DNA from: Heracleum sosnowskyi
Taxonomy: Eukaryota > Streptophyta > Magnoliopsida > Apiales > Apiaceae
DNA length: 64,000 nt
Assembly: GCA_030848705.1 (NCBI GenBank)
Contig: CM061243.1
Location: 97,648,436 to 97,712,435, forward strand
Direction of reading: 5' to 3'
Each line of letters starts with the position of its first letter. Position 1 is the stretch's first letter. Made by a program: the position numbers and the translations under genes. Under the pieces are notes generated by a model. It was not told where the DNA came from. It ran no database searches and saw only the letters and a program-made list of their open reading frames with translations. Positions 55,433 through 64,000 of the stretch are shown one piece after another.

Positions 55433-58400
55433 TTGATAAGGCAAATGGTTTTATTGGCAATGCCTTTATTCCTGATGAGGTCAGGTTTTTCTTACATCAG
55501 AAAATGCCTACTTGTTATGGATTGCTTTCTAATGCTATGGGGCAAGGTCCATCACACCTTGTTCCTGACACAAGAATGCCACCTAAACAGTCTAAACAGT
55601 TAACAGCCACCTCTACTGTCTCTCAAAAGACTTTAGTTGTAAAATCAAAGAAATCAGCTAGAACTGATGTGTCAGGAAGGCAATCAGGTTCAAAGGATTT
55701 TTCCTATACACCAATCACTAAAAAGAAGAAACAAGGGGGTGTACAAGGGGTCCTGGTGAAGACAGCTGCTAAGGGTGTTGAAGCTGTTTCTATTAAAAGA
55801 AAATTAGTACTCAGGGATGAGACTGATTCAGAGGATGATTTACCTATATCCTCTATAATGAATGTGAACAAGGAAGTTGCTGATACTGCTATTGAAGCTG
55901 TGGTACCATTGACTACACCATAGAAGAAAAGGAAGTTATCAAAGGGCAGGTATCATATTTCTTCAGAAACGAAGCAGGATACTGATGTACAGGACACTTC
56001 TATTCTTAATGAGCAATCAAATTCAGCTGCTCAAGCAAATCCTGATGTTAGTATTCCTGATGCTGCACCAAGTCAAGTGGTTACTATTTCAGACTCTCCA
56101 GCACAGGATTCTCCAACAAAAAGACATGTTGATATTTCATGGGAGAAATATGGTGCTGCTGCTTTCAATCTTGGAATTAAACATCCAATAGAAAAGCTAA
56201 GGAAAGCAAGGGAGTTAGTATTCTCTAGACAGAAGAAACTGAAGGGATCAAGCCCACAAGAACCTGGACCTCAAAGTGGTTCAGCAGCTCTTACTGATGA
56301 TCCAGCCACACAAGAACCACTCAATCAAAGTTTGGGTGAAGGCTTAGCAATTGGAATGGTCACACAAGAACCATTTTCTCAAAGGGAGAATGAAGACATT
56401 TTTATTCCAGCCACACAAGAACCATCTTCTCAAAGTGAAGATGCAGGCCAAGCTACAGTTTCTGAGAAATTTCCTGACAATGCTCAAGGGATTTCTGGTG
56501 CAGATGAAGTTCGAAGATTGGTCGAGGACACTGTCAATGAGGGAAGCACACAAGAACCTCCAACTCAAAGTGTTGAAGCAGCTTCAGAACCTCATGCTAC
56601 ACAAGAACCATTGGTAACTAATACTGATGCAAGCTTATCAAATCCTGACGGTGTTACTCCTGATGCTAGTGGTGCTCCTGATGCTGAGTCAATTCTGATA
56701 CAGCCACTAAGATCACGACCAATGGACCATCATATCACAGATTCACAGGATAAACTGAAAGGTATAGCTATTCCTGATCCTGATGTTACTCATGATACTG
56801 ATGATGATGATTCTGATGATAGTGATGATGATAATAATGAAGAAAAGGAACAGCTTGCCAGAGTTTTAAAATCTAGTCTTGGAACTAACTTTGGTTCGTC
56901 AAGCACCTTCATGACTGACAAGGCTACTACTGGAAAAGACTTCAGACAAGACTTTTCTGTTCCTTCTGAGATTGATCCTGCTGAACAGCTGAAATTTCAA
57001 CAATGGGAAAATGATTGGTACAAGTCCCATGATTCTATAAGCTATCCATATGCATTGGATCATGCTTATAATGCTGCTAAGTTGATTTAGAATGAAGATT
57101 TGAAGAATCATTTGAAGGCTACTACTCTGTTATCCAAAAGCCTGAAACATGAAATAGATTATGTCAAAGATTCTACTGACAAAGTGAGGACTGATATTTC
57201 TCAGAGCTTTACAAAGGTGCCTACTGCTCTTCAACTCAGGGTAGTGGAATCCCAAGTTAAGTCAATCATTGCTAAACAGTCTTCAATCAACAACAGGATT
57301 GATTCTCTTGATACAAAGGTAACTGACATTCAAACTTCTCTTGCCTTAATTTTGAATATATTGTCAAATACTGATGTCAAAAAAGGGGGAGAAGGTAAGT
57401 CAGACAAAATGTACACTTGATCTAGTATTGAGAAATAATGATGATGATGATGATAATACTGGAAATGATGGTGGTGACAAAATTCTACAAGGAGAAACCT
57501 CTGATGCTGCAGTTATGAAAACAATTCAAACTTCTCAAAGTCAAACAACGCAGTCAACTCATGTTTCTGATTCTGGAGTAAGGACAGTAAGAACATTGGT
57601 GCAATCTCAGATCCAGACGGAAGAACAAATAATGACAGGTAATCAAATCCTGATGCCGGATCATGTACAGACTCTTGCTACAATTCCTGAAGGAGATGAA
57701 TATGTGATTATTGATAATCCTGAAGATGCATCAAATCTATTCCAGAAGTTTACTACAAAACATGGCAGAATTGTTACTCTATATCACACTGATAAAAGAG
57801 TTTAACAATTATTTGCAAGAAAAGCACTCTCTACAGCAAGTGAAGAATATCCTGATCTCTCACATGAAGAATTCTTAAGACAACAGAGAGAAGTGATGGA
57901 AAGCTTTAATAACCCTGCTCCTGCTAGAGGTAGAGGAGGCAGAGGTAGGAGAGGTGCTAGAAGAAGTAGAAGAGGTTCTTCAACTCAAACAATGCCTAGA
58001 AAGACAAGGTCTAGAGGTTTATTAATTGAAGAAATTCCTGAACCTATTCAAACTCTAGTAGTTCCTGACAGTTCTACTTTTGGTGATGATGGAATTAATG
58101 AAGAAGAACCAGAATTGAGAAGAAGACCAAGACAATTAATTCTCTGCAATACAAATCAAATTGAAGATTCTAATCCTGATATTGTTCCTGACAATGATCA
58201 AGATCCTGATGAATCTGAAATTCTGCAGGAGATTGAGTTGTTAATCTTATCTATTGTGGTTGATTCTCACAACAAGGAAGTGGATGAAGAAGAAGAAGCC
58301 AGAAGAAGAGAAATCACAAGATCAACAAATAGAGATTTCAATCTCTATGTACAAAGGCTTAAACTCTCAAACAGAAGAGTGTGGAGAAATTCAAGCAGAC

Positions 58401-59113
58401 GGGAATCTTTACTAGAAAGAAGCTATGTTTTTGAAAAGGAGAAAGATAAGAAGTGGAAACACATAAGTACACTGAGGTGTAATACACCTATCAATTTTCA
58501 GACGGGAGGAATTATTACAAGTGCTTCAAGTGTTGTTGATTTGTCTGATATGGTTAGATCAAAAGCACTCTGGCAACGAATGTTTTCAAATCTGAAGCAA
58601 TTGACAAGTAATTCAAGAAGAGGTATTGGACACAGGGATGCTGAATATCTGAATATGTCATATGTTGATCCATACTCCTTGACTGAAATTGGAGGTACTT
58701 TAACTTCTGAAAACCTGAACAATTTATTAGCTGTTGATATAGTTATAGATTGTCATGATGATATTGAAAAGAAAGAAAAGCTTCTGTACTTCATGAAAGA
58801 TGGTAGTGTGAAAATTCTATCCATTCAAGATCTGCTGATGAAAACTACACAGGAACTGGAATATGTTCATTATCTATTGAGATGGAAGAATAAAGTGTGC
58901 AAAGTGTGGAGTGACATGATTTTGTCAACAATAAGAAGAAGACTGGATGGAAACAGAAATTTCAATGGTAATTATACTCCCATGTACTTAAATCAAAGAG
59001 GTCAAAATGTGGAAATGCAAAGGGGCACTGCTGTTAAAGAAGTGACTTTTGGCATTACTCAACTTACTCTCAATCCTGATGGGAAGGAAATTGCTTATAT
59101 TTTGCTTGAAGAG
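55433..59113 (+). pseudogene. Sirevirus env-like ORF (copy 2), N-terminally replaced and 3'-truncated
   Basis: It aligns with 22105-25640 of copy 1: KADGFIGNA-like start, basic region, TQEP/NPDG repeats (56280-56700), an Asp/Ser tract, a coiled-coil-like segment (about 57100-57370), QIL(M/T) repeats (57610-57660), an RGRGGRGRRGARR stretch (~57930) and the charged C-terminal region (RDFNLYVQRLK, KEKDKKWKH, YVHYLLRWKNKVCKVW). Lesions include CAG to TAG at 55921, GAG to TAG at about 57088, a frameshift near 57400 and CAA to TAA at 57803. The reading ends at 59113, where a minus-strand LTR is inserted. Confidence 0.75.
57379..57400 (+). promoter_or_regulatory. Internal polypurine tract with splice-donor-like GGTAAGT (copy 2)
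   Basis: AAAAAAGGGGGAGAAGGTAA lies inside the env-like ORF, conserved with 23879-23901 of copy 1. Confidence 0.55.
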
Positions 59114-60422
59114 TGTTAGAAATGAATACTACTAGAAACTAGACAGAGGGGGGGGGGGGGTGAATGGATAGTTTGATATATTTTTCGATTCTTGAAAACT
59201 AAGTAAAAGACTGTATATGATTATGATATGTAATATGCAGAAAGTAAATAACACACACAATCACTTTAATCTACTTTGTATAAGCAAATTAAATACTACA
59301 GCTTTCCAAGAAATTCACAATCGAATTTCTGGCTTCTAAACAAGAACAGTTTGAACTTGCTTGCTTACAGAGAAAAGAGCTTAGAAAATAACTATGTGTA
59401 TCTCTCTTTCAGCTTACAGTTGTGTGTGCACGATATATATATATCACCTATACAAACTAGGCACACACAATATTACACAGCTACCCCTTCTGAAAGTCCA
59501 ACTTGTCCTGCCATAAGAAGTTCACTGTGTCAGGAAGGACCACCTGCTTTTCGGAGTCTTTCCCGTTTCTGTAGCTACTTGTCTCTTATCTTTCTCTCCA
59601 AGTTTAGCTGTAGATTTGCCATCTGTTCTTTGGACCACCTTGCCAGAACAAATGCTTCAGTATTTGTCTCCTTTGATTCTTGGTTCTGTACCTTGATTTG
59701 TCTTGTTATAAATGGCTAAATGTTGATATCGTGAACTCCACTTCATTCCTGACTTCGCGATCTCCCTTGTGAGGACTACGCGATATAGCCTTTGAAGACT
59801 TTGCGACATAGGTCATTTGACGACTATGCGACATAGGTCATTTGACGACTATGCGACAAAGGTCATTTGACGACTATGCGACATAGGTCATTTGATGACT
59901 ATGCGACAGAGGTCATTTGATGACTATGCGACATAAGGCTTCTGAGGACTTCACGATCTAGGCTCCTTTGACTTTGCTGACTTCAACACTTCACGACATG
60001 TGTCTTGAGGACTTCTCGACATAGTACAAAATGGACTATGCGATATAGTACTTCACGACATGGATATTGGTGACTTCACGACATACCTTTCTTTTGACTT
60101 TGCTATATAATGCCTTAGACAAATTTCTGCAACTTATTCCTTCATGGCCTTATTCATCTCTATCCTGCTGCATGAACATTACTGAACTTCTACCAGGACA
60201 CTTATTCAATGGCCTATATACAATCTAGATGCAAGAAACTTTACTAAGCTCATTATAAATCTGAGCATACATGATAAAGCTATTGTTCATGAGAACAAGA
60301 CAAGTACATTTAGAGACCTATACTATATCCCAGTGATAGAAATCACTAGGTCATGTAGTGTGACATAGTCACATAGTGTAGGCTTGTTAATAGTGGTATT
60401 CAGACATGTCTTGAGCCTAACA
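59114..60422 (-). repeat. 3' LTR of the minus-strand Sirevirus-like element
   Basis: On the minus strand it begins TGTTAGGCTCAAGACATG (60422) and ends ATTCATTTCTAACA (59114), a 6-bp TGTTAG/CTAACA inverted end, 1309 bp. It contains a 13-bp G run on the plus strand (59148-59160), a TA-rich box at about 59435-59449 and a 25-bp tandem array. Confidence 0.85.
59797..59946. repeat. 25-bp tandem repeat in the LTR
   Basis: Units of GACTATGCGACATAGGTCAT plus 5 bases start at 59797, 59822, 59847, 59872, 59897 and 59922, with diverged relatives (CTTCACGACAT, CTATGCGATATAG) flanking from about 59750 to 60085. Their place in the LTR suggests U3 enhancer-like repeats; inferred. Confidence 0.9.
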
Positions 60423-60436
60423 ATCTCCCCCAAATT
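60423..60436 (-). promoter_or_regulatory. Polypurine tract of the minus-strand element
   Basis: Read on the minus strand it is AATTTGGGGGAGAT, directly before the LTR start, the same arrangement as 25916-25927 of copy 1. Confidence 0.85.
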
Positions 60437-60576
60437 GTGAGTAAGATCCTTAGGCACAATTTCATGTCTGGTAACAAGCCTAACTTACATAAAAAGGAAA
60501 TTTAGTAACAGAGAGGACAATTCATGAACATTGAGATCAGAAATTTGATTACATAGAAAAATTGAAAGCTTACAGA

Positions 60577-63500
60577 TTACTTTTGTTGCTCAGCAGCTTC
60601 AGCTTCCAATTGCTTCTCTAGTAAATCATCATATATCTTCTTTTTCCTTATCTCTTCTTTTCTCTTCATGTCTATGATGGCTTCTTGAAGTTCTTCTCTT
60701 GCAATCAGTTCTTCAATGAGAGGTGAGCCTTTCAAGTCATCAATTGCAGCCTTGAGTGCACTTTCTACATAGGAGTCAAGAAACTCCATCCTTATTTTGC
60801 TTTGACCTCCATTTGAGTTTTTGTACTCCACAATGTAAGGATTTTGTTTGACCCTGCACATCCCTTTCTGCCTTAGCTCCTTAGCCCTCTCCTCCATCTC
60901 AGCCATTTCTTTCTCTCTCTGTTTGTTTTTCTCTTCATTCTCTTTCCTCATGTTTTCTTCATAATCACCATGCATTTGCAAGTACCTGGCAATATCTATC
61001 TTCCATGTCCTTTCTTCTTTTTCTTCAAAATTCAGTAAGGCATTTATCCTTTCAAGTTCATACTTATAGAAATATTGCCAGCTTCCTTGCTTCATTATCC
61101 TTTCTCTTCCATCAGTGTACTTGATCTCTAGATGATCCAATTTCACTTTGACTTCAAAGATCCTTTGAGCCCTCAAAAATTCTAGGGCATCTTCATCATA
61201 GTCCTCATCTAGTGGAAGCACATTGATGCCAATAACATTTGTGAGTTTTCCAGTCTTCTTTGTTATCCTTATCCTTCTGGGTACACTCTTGATCTTCAAA
61301 TGCTTCACAAGAGATACCTTTCTGGAACAAGGAGAATTAGTCTTCAGTGCCACATCACTTGGAAGTAGCTTCATTCCTTTCCCCTTCATCCACTGTAACA
61401 CTCCACTAGCTGTAACTTTGTGGAAGCGTTTTCTTGAAATTACTTTAGTGGCTTCATCTTTCTTCTGTGGCAATTCAGGTTCAGAAGTCATAGATAATGA
61501 TTTTGGAGGATCATTGCTAACAGTACCCACCCTAGACTTAGAGTCTTGTATTGTGGTTAAAGTACTGCTAGCAATGTCCTTGACTTGCTGAATTCCACTC
61601 CTTGTTCTCTTGACTGTTTCCTTTCCTCCTTTTGAATCCCTCTTGTCATCACCAGCATCTTTTGATTTCTTTGAATATTTGCTCCTGCTGCTCTCACTAG
61701 ACCCATCCTTATTTCTCCTTGACTGAGATCTCCTTTCATAGGTTTTCTCCTCATCATCATCATCATCCCCATCCTTCTTTTTGCTCTTTTCTTTGACAAA
61801 TTCAGGAATGACTCCATGGATCAGAAAAGATTGTAGAGTGTGAATCATCTCTATTTCCTCAGCTGTCCTGACTCCTCTCTTGGCCCTTAGCATTTGCAGC
61901 ACTTGGTTGATCTTTGTATTATTCTTTCTTGTCAAATCTGAAGGAATCACCAACTGGTCAATGCTGCTGTCTTGAGATAGACTTTGGAAGATTATTGTCC
62001 TTGGCTTTGAGATAACCTCAGGCAGTCTTTGACCTTGATCTATCTTCAAGTCATCAAACAGTCTCTTGTTGTTGGCCCCATCTTTTTCTATTAAGTCCAG
62101 GATTATTGACAGCTCAGTAAATCTCAGTTTCTCTAGAGTTTGAAAAGCTAGGTGCCACAAGCAGTTGTCCTTGCACACCATGATTATCTCTCTTAGATGG
62201 ACATCCTTGATTTTCCTTACTGCAACTATGAAGTACTTGATGTTTTCCTTAAGCTTCTGTCTGTAAGTCCTTGCATCTTCTTGTGCATTTCTGTAGGTGG
62301 CTTTCAGAAATTCCAGGAAGGCCTCATCATGATAGATGTGAGAATTGGCAACTTCCTGTAGCTTGGCCTCTGTGATTGTTGTAGCTTTGACAGGTTGAGC
62401 ATTGGGAGTAGGTTGAGCAGGTTGAGGAGTTGAGATATCTTTAGGCATTGTGGATGGATAGAAGGTGGTTGAAATTGTGCTCTTTTGACCTTCTGCACTG
62501 ATGACATCTACAGGGGGAAGAATGATTGGCTTTATGGTTTCTTCAATGAGTTTGCCCTTGCCCTTATGCTTTGGCTGCTTGGCAGGTACTCCCCCTCTCT
62601 GTTTCAGAATGACCTCCTTTTGTTTCTCCCCCTTAGGCTTGGTATCAGACAAGATGTCTTGAGCTTCCCCAGGGATAGGCAGGTTCATATGTCTCATCAT
62701 TGAGGTCATCATTTGTTGTTGTACCAACAAAATATTAGAAGTGGAGTTGGTTTGATCATCCATCTTAGCATTAAGCTGCTCCAAGGAGAGAGATAGTCCT
62801 TTGTTTTCTGCTTTCAGATCAGCTACCTCTCTTTCCAAGCTGTCCACTTTGGAGAAAAGTTGTTGAGATTTGAAGGAGTTAAGGGATTGATCCTTGAGTT
62901 TGGAGAATTCAAACTTGGAGATATCAGAAATAGGAACCTCATCAACAAGCTTGTTCCCATACTGATTCTTCCAGAGTACTGTAAGCATGGAGTTTGAGTT
63001 GATGTTGGCATGCACCTGATTGTCTAGCTTGGTAGAGAGCTTCTTCATATTATCTGAAACCAGAGCTAGGGTGCAGTCCATTGTGGTGACATTGGAGGCA
63101 GTTTTCTGGACTTCCTTAAGAATGCCATCTACCTTGGGAAAGCCTGAAAGAAAACAATTCTTTAGTTGAGCATTAGAATGAGCTGTTTCTTCCTGAATGG
63201 TGGAGATTTCTGACTGAAGACCCTTCCCAAGAAAATGCATAGCTTTAAGTTGGCTCTTGTAGACATCATTAACTGCATCATAGATTTCAGCAGGAGAGAG
63301 ACCTTTGGCATTTGACCCCAAGGCTGTAAGATAGTCCTCCCTGATAAAAGCTAGAGCCTCCTTAAGCTTGACTGTCCTTTTGCCATCCAGCCAAGCATCC
63401 ACATTTCCAGCTTGCTGGGCTTCATCCACAATTGTATCCTGTTGTGCTTCAACATCCTCCTTATGAGTGAGAAGAATAGCCTCATAGTCAGAATTTGGGA

Positions 63501-64000
63501 GATTTGCAGTGAGGAGATGTTGAGCAATCCTAGAGATCTCATCAATCTGTGCCACATGAAGATCTTGTAATTCTTCTTCCGTCAATTGTGGTGGCACAGA
63601 GGATGATCCTGAAGCCCTGTCATGTTGCACAGGTTTCAGCCATTCAGTTATTGTGGCCTGAGCCAAGTGAGAGCTAGTGCTTGGCACTTCATGGGGAATG
63701 GTTGAGTGAGTTTCCTCCAGCCTTGGAATGGCTGTAGAGTCTAATGTTGTCTCCATTGAAATGGGATGTGTTACAACATTAGCCCTATTTGTCTGTGAAG
63801 ACAGTTCCACATCCCTAAGGATGGGAGAATTTAGCATAGAGTCTCCAGTGAAAACTGGTGAATCCTCCATGTTTGTGTTGGTGTCATTAGGATATGCCCC
63901 AGCATGCATTCCCTGACCAACTAGATGTGGTTCCTGGGTGGTGAGCATAGTGTCATGCACCATGTCACTTGAAATTGGCTCAATCACAGGAGAGAATTGT
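60577..64000 (-). CDS. Env-like third ORF of the minus-strand Sirevirus-like element (5' end outside window)
   Basis: More than 1136 codons are open without a stop. The frame is still open at the window edge and the codon at 63987 is GTG, so the true start lies beyond 64000. Order: Thr/Ser/Pro-rich N-terminus; helical region (LTEEELQDLHVAQIDEISRI); coiled-coil-like stretch about 62800-63250 (LKAMHFLGKGLQSEIS; VDSLEREVADLKAENKGLSL); Pro/Lys-rich linker; helical domain (62340-62050); a Lys/Asp/Ser/Arg-rich basic region (~61810-61600); a conserved C-terminal region (GVLQWMKGKGMKLLPSD, LDHLEIKYTDGRERI, SWQYFYKYELERINALL); and a long charged helix to the stop. No signal peptide or membrane segment is seen in the visible part. 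Its architecture parallels copies 1 and 2, but sequence identity is low. Function is unknown. Confidence 0.75.
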   Translation of the reverse strand, partial: QFSPVIEPISSDMVHDTMLTTQEPHLVGQGMHAGAYPNDTNTNMEDSPVFTGDSMLNSPILRDVELSSQTNRANVVTHPISMETTLDSTAIPRLEETHSTIPHEVPSTSSHLAQATITEWLKPVQHDRASGSSSVPPQLTEEELQDLHVAQIDEISRIAQHLLTANLPNSDYEAILLTHKEDVEAQQDTIVDEAQQAGNVDAWLDGKRTVKLKEALAFIREDYLTALGSNAKGLSPAEIYDAVNDVYKSQLKAMHFLGKGLQSEISTIQEETAHSNAQLKNCFLSGFPKVDGILKEVQKTASNVTTMDCTLALVSDNMKKLSTKLDNQVHANINSNSMLTVLWKNQYGNKLVDEVPISDISKFEFSKLKDQSLNSFKSQQLFSKVDSLEREVADLKAENKGLSLSLEQLNAKMDDQTNSTSNILLVQQQMMTSMMRHMNLPIPGEAQDILSDTKPKGEKQKEVILKQRGGVPAKQPKHKGKGKLIEETIKPIILPPVDVISAEGQKSTISTTFYPSTMPKDISTPQPAQPTPNAQPVKATTITEAKLQEVANSHIYHDEAFLEFLKATYRNAQEDARTYRQKLKENIKYFIVAVRKIKDVHLREIIMVCKDNCLWHLAFQTLEKLRFTELSIILDLIEKDGANNKRLFDDLKIDQGQRLPEVISKPRTIIFQSLSQDSSIDQLVIPSDLTRKNNTKINQVLQMLRAKRGVRTAEEIEMIHTLQSFLIHGVIPEFVKEKSKKKDGDDDDDEEKTYERRSQSRRNKDGSSESSRSKYSKKSKDAGDDKRDSKGGKETVKRTRSGIQQVKDIASSTLTTIQDSKSRVGTVSNDPPKSLSMTSEPELPQKKDEATKVISRKRFHKVTASGVLQWMKGKGMKLLPSDVALKTNSPCSRKVSLVKHLKIKSVPRRIRITKKTGKLTNVIGINVLPLDEDYDEDALEFLRAQRIFEVKVKLDHLEIKYTDGRERIMKQGSWQYFYKYELERINALLNFEEKEERTWKIDIARYLQMHGDYEENMRKENEEKNKQREKEMAEMEERAKELRQKGMCRVKQNPYIVEYKNSNGGQSKIRMEFLDSYVESALKAAIDDLKGSPLIEELIAREELQEAIIDMKRKEEIRKKKIYDDLLEKQLEAEAAEQQK

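Larger units (their letters stand above)
37480..59113 (+). mobile_element. Sirevirus-type Ty1/copia element (copy 2), interrupted by two CACTA elements and 3'-truncated
   Basis: Order: 5' LTR, PBS, gag with CCHC fingers, protease, integrase, RT, RNase H, spacer with an antisense ORF, env-like ORF. It is inserted in the MuDR transposase gene. The sequence left of the LTR is ACCCC (37475-37479); the matching copy is outside the window. Removing CACTA elements 40654-44810 and 45277-51428 rejoins the polyprotein exactly. The env-like ORF is cut at 59113 by another LTR element, so the 3' LTR is not in this window. Confidence 0.9.
59114..64000 (-). mobile_element. Sirevirus-like element, minus strand, 3' half (extends beyond the window)
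   Basis: Read on the minus strand: env-like ORF, polypurine tract (60436-60423), then 3' LTR. It is inserted in the env-like ORF of copy 2 after AAGAG (59109-59113). LTR length and sequence differ from copies 1 and 2, so it is a different family of the same lineage. The uninterrupted ORF suggests a recent insertion. Confidence 0.8.

Overview
The window is nuclear DNA of a flowering plant, most likely a eudicot. The evidence is an intron-containing secreted GH17 glucanase gene, captured exons of plant housekeeping genes, Ty1/copia elements of the Sirevirus type, CACTA and Mutator-like DNA transposons, and TTTAGGG telomere-type repeats. Almost all of the 64 kb is transposon nested in transposon. 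The only host gene that reads through is the GH17 gene at 30857-32133. I see no tRNA, rRNA or CRISPR array.

Layout. (1) 1-471 is a scrap of a Sirevirus env-like ORF. (2) 472-15091 is read as a long LTR on the minus strand, probably Ty3 chromovirus, split by a ~10 kb terminal-inverted-repeat element (1211-11288). That element has mirrored arrays of a bipartite GATTCT motif, a telomere-like foldback and a perfect 35-bp hairpin. (3) 15092-26474 is a 5'-truncated Sirevirus: integrase C-terminus, RT, RNase H, env-like ORF, polypurine tract, 3' LTR. It is interrupted by a plus-strand solo LTR at 16012-19389. (4) 26475-34590 is the least repetitive part. It holds a degraded CACTA-type element with a PEX19 exon, a 361-bp MITE, the GH17 gene and AT-rich spacer. 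(5) 34593-37479 is a decayed MuDR-type transposase gene on the minus strand. (6) A second Sirevirus starts inside it at 37480 (5' LTR, PBS, gag, protease, integrase, RT/RNase H, env-like ORF) and runs to 59113. CACTA elements are inserted in its protease/integrase region at 40654-44810 (TSD TTA) and 45277-51428 (TSD TTT). The first carries exons of a LisH/HEAT-repeat (RELCH/KIAA1468-like) gene. The second carries exons of a CW-type zinc-finger gene and of DEX1, plus a 174-bp satellite-like array. (7) A third Sirevirus-like element, on the minus strand, is inserted at 59114. Its 3' LTR, polypurine tract and an uninterrupted env-like ORF of more than 1130 codons fill the rest of the window.

The nesting gives a relative order: Mutator gene, then Sirevirus copy 2, then the two CACTA elements and, independently, the minus-strand Sirevirus. 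The last has the most intact ORF, consistent with being young. The most notable points are: a short AATCCTGAT-type word repeated through Sirevirus LTRs, spacers and ORFs in more than one reading frame; a dimeric 174-bp satellite inside a CACTA element; three CACTA-type elements carrying fragments of different host genes; and a GH17 enzyme that has lost the Glu of its GNE motif.
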